Shown: positions 56,348 through 64,000 of the stretch, in pieces | Layout of the letters: each line of letters starts with the position of its first letter | Position numbering within the stretch: position 1 is the first letter of the stretch | Assembly (NCBI GenBank): GCA_019454045.1 | Contig: SKCR01031821.1 | Span: forward strand, 22,334-86,333 | Source: Zanthoxylum bungeanum | Taxonomy: Eukaryota > Streptophyta > Magnoliopsida > Sapindales > Rutaceae | Direction: 5' to 3' | Length of the DNA: 64,000 nucleotides | Position numbers and translations under genes: made by a program | The notes under the pieces: generated by a model | Databases searched by the model: none | Told to the model about the DNA's origin: nothing | The model's input: only the letters and a program-made list of their open reading frames with translations

Positions 56348-59300
56348 AATTAGGCGAAATATATTAATGGGGTCCACTTCTCACTATGGAATTCAATTTA
56401 ATTATTGAATTCCTATTTTCCGTTGGGGATTACGGTATTATGTAAAGTAGTGGGAGGCACTGCTGTGTTAAAAATCCATAACTAAGGCAGTGTGTAATAT
56501 TATGAAAATTGTCGCTGATATTTTCCTTATTCTATATTGTTGATATAATTGAAATTTTAATCCACTGCATGCATATTTATCTATATATTTTCTGACTTTC
56601 CTTATGATTGCAGATTTCTAGAATAGGTTCTAGATTTAGAGTAGGCTTGGATATTGTTAGAGTAGTCAAAACCATTGGGAACTGTTGTTCCGATTTTCTT
56701 GAAAAATCAAGATGGTTAGTGACTTAGTTTCTAAGTCACGATATATAATCTAAATAGATATCCATTTTAGGATATAATACTCTAGAGAGAATAGTTTCTT
56801 GTGCTATAAGAATTGACATGAATTTGTTCATGTCTCAAGATTTTTGACTGGCATTAAGAATTCTCCATTAGGTATTTTTTATGTGATAATGACGTTTCTT
56901 GGCTTTAGTGACCTTTAGAGGTAGTGTGTCAGACACAGTTTGCTAATCAATTATCTACAATTGTTGTGAATAGTTGAAGGCAAATTATAAAGCTAAAGAA
57001 AGGAGATGTGTATAGTTGTGTATAGAGAATATTGATTCTCACAATACAACAACTGTAGGTATTGGATACCAGATCTCCCGTCTAGTTATTTAAAATATCT
57101 TTTAATGATTGTTTTGATATTTGATATCAGAACTTGTGACTATTGGATAGTTACTTGTTCTTTATAAACAGTTGTTACATATTTTAATACGACTAGTAGT
57201 GTCATTGATACAGAGATAAACTTTAAGAACATATTCGGTTAACTAAATAATTTAGAGCAGTGCTTTATGAGATTTTATCACTTAAGTAATAAATGCTTAT
57301 TCTGTATGGTAAATGATGGTCTGATACGAGATCACACCACATATCCTTATCCATTTAATGAATATTGTATTTGGGAATGTGATTAAATCTCATTTAACCA
57401 ATGATCGTCATTGGATCACAGATTTATTAAACTAATACATTGGATGTATGTAGTTTAATGAATTAAAAAATTACTTTGGATAGTTTTCTTTACTTCGTAA
57501 CTTAGTTAATGAGTTGTCATGACTTAGATACGTGTTTCTAAAAGAACACATATTGAACGTCTTGAATGGTTCGAGAGCTTTCAATATGTTTATGATGAAA
57601 CGCGGATAGAATATTTTGAATGGTTCAAAGATATTCGATTTGAAGTTTTGAAAACTATATCTTTAAAATTCATCATGATTTTTTTAATTATTTAAAGATG
57701 TTTGATACGATCAAACATATGAATTTATGGCAATTGTTCTAAGGTTATTTAATGAATGCGATTCTTGCTCAATATTATTCTTCTACGATTTCATCGTGAT
57801 GAAATTGGTCAGTGGGAGAAATCGAATCCTATACGATTTGATTCGTTTGATATTGAGTGTTATTGAATTAGTTTCAATACTCTTGGATATATGCTCCAGT
57901 AACGCTAATTCATCCTTTTAATTAATGTTCCATTTGTTTCTACAGTTACATATATGATATGTATAAGTAGAAAATTCGAATCTTGAAAAGTTTGAGATTT
58001 GAGTCTTTCTTTTGTATAATGGTTATATAATTGAAAAGTACTTGTGCCTTGGAGGTACAAGTAAAAGTTTATCATTTGTTCTATTTAATAGAATATTATA
58101 TTCTATTTGATAGAATATATTTTCTACGATCCTGAGTAATAAAATTATTTTATTACTTGGTGTGTAACATCAGATGTTAACGATTGTAGAAAAACTTGAC
58201 TTATTGAAGTTAAATGTGAAAGTGATAAACTATAAATGGAATTACATAATTAATAAGATGAAAAGACCCTTAGACATCTTCTGTATAAGTTCAATAGGAT
58301 GTCAGAATCATTTACAAAGTATTTGATACTTAATGGTTCTGTTGTTTTCTTATTGAAGAAAATTATCATATAACTTATAGTTGGAGCGATATTTGATATC
58401 GATTTCGGAAGTTAGCATTAAACCATAGATCTAAGATTGTTCGTAGCTTACTACAATCAAGTTTTGAACTTGATTAAGCTTTCGTTATGAATCGTTTATA
58501 AAATGTGCAAATTATTTGCGCAACAGAAGCAAAGTAAGCTTATTAAAAGTTTGACCTTTATAGTATGACAATGAGAAAGGTTATACTCAGCAATCTATTG
58601 TAGATTCTGAGGAAATTTGTCTCTAGTCACACTAATTAAACAATTAAGGATCTATTGGTTAATGTTGATATTAAACTATGTATTTTGGCTAAAGAATGCA
58701 AAGTGGCGTTCCTGAATGGTTTCTTCGAATAAGAGATCCATTGTGGTATGTTTATTTGAATAGTTCATTCTAGAATGGCCCTGGAGTTTGTATTCTGCTA
58801 AAAGCACAGTTTTATATACTAGCTTATAGAGCCTATTGTAGACTCAGATAAGCTTTCTGAAAATATGTGTTTTCTAGTGTTATATATCATAACGACATTA
58901 TCATTATTAAAGTAATAATGAATGTTTGTAAGGTAAAATGTTTACTTAAGTCTTCTTTTCTCCGTGAATGAAGTGGGAGTAGTCTCTGTTATATTCGATA
59001 TAAGGTCTTATATATGATATAAAACAAGAGACTTGTGAGATACTCCCATTAGTCGTGCATTAGATATGATCTAATAAAGAACACAACAAGACTATATGTG
59101 TGACAGTTAGTATAACTATTTGACAGTTAATTTGTCTCTTGTATATAATATGTATCTTTCATAATGAATGATTCTTTTGTCGAAAGAGAAATTGATTAGA
59201 ATGTCTAGTCATTTATGCATTGTAGGATGATGGCATAATGAATACTATATTATGTACGATTAAAGATATCAATTTAATCGTAATTGTTACGAGCTATTTT

Positions 59301-59882
59301 GATATGTAATAGACCATATGATGGGTCTTGAAACATGTTATTTGTTTTCTTTGAGATAATAAGAACGAGTTTCTTATTCATGGAGAATATAATCTGCAAC
59401 CATTAGGGTCAGATTAGTTTTGAGTCTAATTATGACGTTAGACAGTCTACATCATATAGAGTCAGAAAACATGCAGTGGGAGTGTCACTGTTGATTCTAC
59501 TGTATTAGTGGAATTAATTGTAACTTTTGAAGTATTGACTTATGAAGTTACAAAGTGAACTTATAGATTAGAAGTTTTGATATTAGTGTTGTGATTGCCG
59601 CTGTCTCATGATATTTGGATTTGATCTCTAAATATATAGACAACTTAGTAGCTGTAGCACAATATTGATGTCGCATCTGAGTCATATTGATGTATAACCT
59701 AGGTTATACAATATATGAATGATGTTGGCTAAGGGAAACGATTGGGTTTGTTGGACAAACTCAATTTGTTATAGCGGACATACTTCCTGTGCCTATCTCT
59801 TGAGTGCTAGGTGAGCTCTTGAGGGCCATGAGTATGTGATACACATTGAGATATGTATATGATACCGTGGATTGACACTAGA
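56348..59882 (+). pseudogene. decayed gag-pol of plus-strand copia
   Basis: Almost fully decayed. The clearest relic is VAFLNGFFE-stop-EIH at about 58703-58745, the start of the copia reverse transcriptase domain. The sequence then matches the minus-strand sister (39283-41217) to the PPT. No frame could make a protein. Confidence 0.65.
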
Positions 59883-59897
59883 GCAAGTGGGAGAAAT

Positions 59898-62415
59898 TGT
59901 TAGGGTTGGTGCTCGGAGTGCCAATCCGGATCGTATTTTTGTCCGATTCATAAATACTAACAATTCATTTTTTTCCATAATATTATTTACTTAATGGTAG
60001 CACCTCTTATTTTTTATATACGTATTCGATCTAATTACGATTAGATTGAAACTAAATATGATTTAGTGATATGTATATATTAGACAAAGACCCTAAGATT
60101 TACAACGTAGTGCACAGTTACAACGTAGTTTGTAATTGACATTGGGAAGCGTCACTATAAGTTGTATAATATCAAATAAAGTTCCTGGTCAAGATTTACT
60201 GACATGGGTCGGTTAGTAAAATCCGTTGAGACCAGTACATGTCGTATATCGAGACTTGGTCCGATAGTTTATCCAAATGAACCATGAGTCTTGGGAGACT
60301 CATATAGACATGTAGGTTTTATTTGATAAACACTGAACGACTCACTGAAGATTTCCTAATAGATGGTACACCAACGTCAATAGGAATCTTCTCGAGTTGA
60401 GTAGCATAGTGGTCATTCGACTTGAGATACCACTGTGGATCTATGAGTTATCCTCCACACTTTGATGGCAGTCACGTCACTGATCTATTTAGATCAGACC
60501 TCTGCATGTTCGTTGGGTGTGGACTGATGCTCATGATATCCTGTGAGTATTAGATAGAATCCGTCAGTCCTGTGTACATGGCATAGGTATCATGTACATA
60601 TTTGCGATCTAGTAAATCCATGGCCGTGGTATACTTCAGAAGCGAGTTCCGAGTGTTATTTAGAGATCGTAAATTTAAAAGTCGACTATATTATACCTTA
60701 GGGATTTGACGTTCTTATCTATATCCCCGTTATAATATTGATAGCCTGTAACGGAGAGATTATACGTATGCAATGACCTCAACTTGTATAGTTTAGCGAG
60801 ATTATCCGTGGTCGTTATAATTTACGAGTGGGTGAATTATGGACACGAAATTGGATTTCATGACGGATAAACCTAAACTTAGAGAGTCCCACAATATGAA
60901 GTGTACTCGTTGAGCACTTGGGCAACACGTTATGAATAATATAGATTATTCGTAATACTTCACCGAATTAAATGAGTTAATTCGAGTCGTTTCAACGGTT
61001 AAACGAAAATACATGCATTAGGGGCATTTCGGTCATTTGATAATTAATGTGTATTTGTATTAGATACAAAATTTGATTTGATACATATTAATTATTTGTA
61101 AAATGAGATTTTGACACATGCTATTAATATATGTATTTGTTATTTAATGTAAATAAAAATACATATATAATAATAATCACATTAATTAATTATTTAGATG
61201 TTTAAATGTTAAGTATCTAGATAATTAAATTACTCCAATATTACATAATTGTTATGCAATATGTTTGATTATTATTGGTTACATATGGCATGATTTTATT
61301 AAGCTTAAAGTTTACAAATTGGATTTGTTAACTTAAAGGTTATTATTATTATTTAATTAGATTAAAAATGACTAAAATTCCCTTCACCCCCCCCCCCCAC
61401 CAAAGTCGGTTATACTTGCTTTATAAAGTTAGAAAATTTTATTTTCTCATCTAAGAGAAGCCATGGCCGAAATCCACCAAAAGAAAAAAAACACCCAAAA
61501 TTTTCTTGAAGAATCAAGGAAGAAAGTTAAGAAAATCAAGAAAAAGTTTAAGGAATTTAGGAGATTTGGAGGTAATCTTCATAACTCTTAAACTTAGAAA
61601 GTTTGTTTCTTGTTCTTGAGTATCTAGATAAGCTCTAGGGTTTCTTCCTTTCTTATATTTTGGGCCCTTTTGATTTGAAGGATGGATTTGGAGGCTAGAT
61701 GCATGTGTGAGGTTGGATTAGATAATATTATTGTAATATTAGTTCAATTTTGTCATTTGATGACTTGTTGCCATTCTAGAGTGTTATGACCACTCTTGTA
61801 ACTCCTAGAATTGTTCTTTATTTCTTCATAGGTGGTGGCTTTGGTTGGTGTTATTGTTGATATGATTAATGTTGAGAAAATTGGATTTAAAGCATGAAAA
61901 ATGATATTTTTGGTTACCAAATTAGATCTGGAATTTCTGTGATTTTGGTGATGAAACGTATGTTGTATAAATATATTGGATGTGTTTTGGGCATTGGAAC
62001 AATTTCCGGAAATTGTTTCAGAGTTGAAATATGCGAAAACGGTGAAGAACGACGTTACCGGGTAAGTTTTAGGCTTACCGGGTGTCCGCTGTCCAAACAG
62101 TGAATTGTTTGGGCAACCCATGAACTGCCCAAGTACTATTGGGGCTGAGCTGGGCAGCCCTCATGTGTATTGGTTGGTCGGTTCAGACAAAAACGCATTT
62201 AAGCCATTTTGCGGAAAAATATTTTCGTAAAACTTTCGCGATGTTTCTAGCCTATTTATGTCGTTATTTGATATCGAATAAATATATTTAGGTGAAATAT
62301 GAATGAATTATTAATATTGGATATTGAATAATTTATTTGGTAGCTTTAAAAGTTTTAAAGTTATGATTTCACCCGAACCGCGAGCTTCCGCTGCGCCCGC
62401 GCTATAACCCCAACA
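59898..62415 (+). mobile_element. complete 3' LTR of plus-strand copia
   Basis: 2518 bp, TGTTAGGGTTGG to ACCCCAACA. It contains a run of about 13 C (61387-61399). No gene is seen. Confidence 0.88.
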
Positions 62416-62416
62416 C

Positions 62417-62898
62417 TTAGAACTTCCTAGGGTTACTTTACTCGATGAAGAAGATAGAGAAAAAACCCGAATAATTATAGTAGGCCCAACTACCAGTAAA
62501 ATTGATCCATTAAATCTGACTAACCTTATGCCTCGTGTCGTCCATTTTAGGAAAATATCTGAATCAGAAGCCTCGTGTCCTCTCTCAGTCGAGATCATCT
62601 CGATCAATGAACTCTCTTCAAGTTCCACTACTCATGTAGACCCAAACGTCAGACCTGACAATACCGACCTTGACACCACTCCAACCTTTTCTGAAGAAGA
62701 AGACCAATCATTCACCAAAAGAAAGCCCCATCTCGACCCAATATGCCATCCCTTTAGCTTTGAAGGCTTGGACATGGACCAACAGTCATCAATTACTCGG
62801 GCGGAGGTAGAATGCCTGAGAGAGAGATTTAACGTTCCCAAAAGGATATACTTAGAACAACCAAATGACCTTGATCAGTCAAGCTGGCCAATTGACGG
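62417..62898 (+). pseudogene. orphan reading frame of unknown origin, cut by two copia LTRs
   Basis: The frame is open from the end of the copia LTR (62415) to the start of the next LTR-like sequence (62899), about 160 codons without a stop. The first ATG is at 62528, but the frame is open upstream of it. It is acidic in the middle (FSEEEDQSF), with a C-terminal stretch RAEVECLRERFNVPKRIYLE. I do not recognise a family; the last stretch faintly recalls N-terminal parts of plant transposon-related proteins. Both ends are lost to insertions. It could be a host exon or an older element. Confidence 0.45.
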
Positions 62899-63320
62899 TG
62901 TTGGAGTCGTTGCTTCGAGCGTCAATCCGAACAATGTATTGTGCGATATTTTATTATTAGATAATAATATAATTGTATTTTCATTTCAATACTTTATTAA
63001 TGGTAATTATTATCGTGTTATTTTCTTTTGAAACATATGGATGAAATATTTAGTAGATATATATTTGTATGTTGATTATAACATCGATCTTAGAATAGTC
63101 ATGTAGTGGTACTGGACATTGGGTGTGGTCCGCCGTTAGGATAGTATCGCTATTTTAAACTATTCTAAAAAGATTTATTCCTAGTAATTGGTTTTGGAAC
63201 ACAATCAAATTCCTATAACCTATAAGACTAGCACTTTTCGTATATTGGAATTGAAGTTTCAATGGTCAGACCCAATGGACCATGAGCGACGACGACTCGT
63301 ATATACATGTGGGTATTCGT
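62899..63320 (+). mobile_element. copia LTR start, diverged
   Basis: TGTTGGAGTCGTTGCTTCGA and CGTCAATCCGAAC align with the LTR start at 59898 (TGTTAGGGTTGGTGCTCGGA). It runs into a hAT-like end at about 63321, so it is truncated or interrupted. Confidence 0.55.
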
Positions 63321-64000
63321 TAGGGGTGTTCGCGGTGCGGTTCAGGTCGGTTATTTTATTTTTTATCAAATCGCACGGATTGGCGGTTTGAGAAATTAGA
63401 AATTGAAATCGCAAATTAAATAAGAAAAAATGTGGCGATTCGGGTTGGCGGTTTGAGAGGCACGGGTTGACGATTTGTAACTTGTGAAAATTATTAGCTA
63501 TTTGTTTAAATTAAAAAAAAAATATAGATTTGGAGTAAATAAATTCAGAAATTTTCTATATACTACAAATAATAATATATACGAAACATATATACTATAG
63601 GTAACATTTCATGTTGGTTCCAGGATACCGAAATCTTAACTTATTTCTGTCCATACAATACAATCATGCAATTCTATGAAAAAAACCATCTACAAACAAC
63701 CTGCCATAAAAAATTAGTACATTTCATTCAGACATCCACAATGACAGGAAGGAAACAATTGGGATGAGGACAAGTAGGACCAATCCCACATTCATATTTC
63801 AATTCCAACATCATCAAACCATACAAAAATTATCAAAACTAAGAAATATCATCATTTCAACTAGTAAACAAAAAACAGTAACCGAAAACTAATGTCAATA
63901 TTCAATAACTGGAAACTGAAAAATGGAAAGAAATGGCAGCCAATAACTGGAAAGAAATGTCAATTTCTGAAATGCCACACCAAATATCAAAGGTTCCAAT
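63321..64000 (+). mobile_element. hAT-like element end (continues beyond window)
   Basis: TAGGGGTGTTCGCGGTGCGG is typical of the terminal inverted repeat of plant hAT elements, and subterminal GGCGGTTTGAGA-like repeats follow (63380-63470). No transposase frame is visible in the part seen. Confidence 0.5.

Larger units (their letters stand above)
54421..62415 (+). mobile_element. copia element, plus strand (sister of 36749-43554)
   Basis: Order: 5' LTR lacking its first half (54421-55691), PBS, leader with repeated CGTGCCAAAGCTGT, decayed gag-pol, PPT GCAAGTGGGAGAAAT (59883-59897), complete 3' LTR (59898-62415). The 5' LTR starts exactly where C2 begins, so C2 inserted into it and the other half is lost with C2's missing end. 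CTTAG at 62416-62420 may be its target duplication. Confidence 0.8.

Noticed and set aside
62899..63031. Continuation of the 62528 frame to 63031
   Set aside because: From 62899 the sequence aligns with the start of a copia LTR, so those last codons are read-through into LTR DNA.

Overview
The window is nuclear DNA of a flowering plant, most likely a eudicot. It has AT-rich intergenic sequence, layers of nested LTR retrotransposons (Athila, Tat/Ogre and Del/Tekay-type gypsy elements; copia elements with 2-2.5 kb LTRs and an initiator-Met primer site), a LINE-like DUF4283 remnant, a hAT-like end, and one clearly functional host gene in a small island. I see no tRNA, rRNA, CRISPR array or organelle DNA. 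I cannot name the species.

Layout. 1-8612: an Athila-type non-autonomous element (copy 1, + strand) inserted in a copia element (C1), with the element end plus 0.8 kb of C1 tandemly duplicated. 7798-13993: the rest of C1, with decayed pol and a complete 3' LTR. C1 sits inside the 5' LTR of a Tat/Ogre-type element at 13994-22773 that has lost PR-RT-RH and carries minisatellites before its 3' LTR. 22774-34231: a Del/Tekay-like LTR fragment split by a second copy of the Athila-type element (copy 2, - strand, 23070-32941, TSD ATAAG), again with a duplicated LTR-plus-flank segment. 34232-43905: a third Athila-like remnant, split by a minus-strand copia element (36749-43554, TSD GGTTT). 43906-48262: host island with TOP6A (DNA topoisomerase VI subunit A), followed by decayed C-terminal exons that look like a PPR-type gene. 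48263-48874: DUF4283/zinc-knuckle remnant. 49795-54420: copia C2 (same family as C1, - strand), next to and apparently within the 5' LTR of another copia element (54421-62415, +). 62416-64000: an orphan reading frame, a further copia LTR fragment and a hAT-like end.

The most interesting content is the cargo shared by the two Athila-type copies. Both have protease joined directly to the integrase C-terminus, so RT, RNase H and the integrase core are gone. Downstream both carry the same two extra genes: a 182-residue basic, Cys-cluster ORF whose core motif resembles the nucleic-acid-binding/silencing-suppressor proteins of Betaflexiviridae (carla-/vitivirus type), and an intronless LONELY GUY (LOG) cytokinin-activating enzyme gene. 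Copy 1 keeps the viral-like ORF open and has a stop in LOG. Copy 2 keeps LOG open (217 residues) and has a stop in the viral-like ORF. Both stops are CGA-to-TGA changes. Copy 2 also has 8-9 CACGTG G-boxes/ABREs upstream of the TATA box in each LTR, which copy 1 lacks. My reading is a non-autonomous retrotransposon family that captured a hormone-activation gene and a viral-suppressor-like gene and has been mobilised by an autonomous Athila. The capture is seen directly; expression and function are inference.
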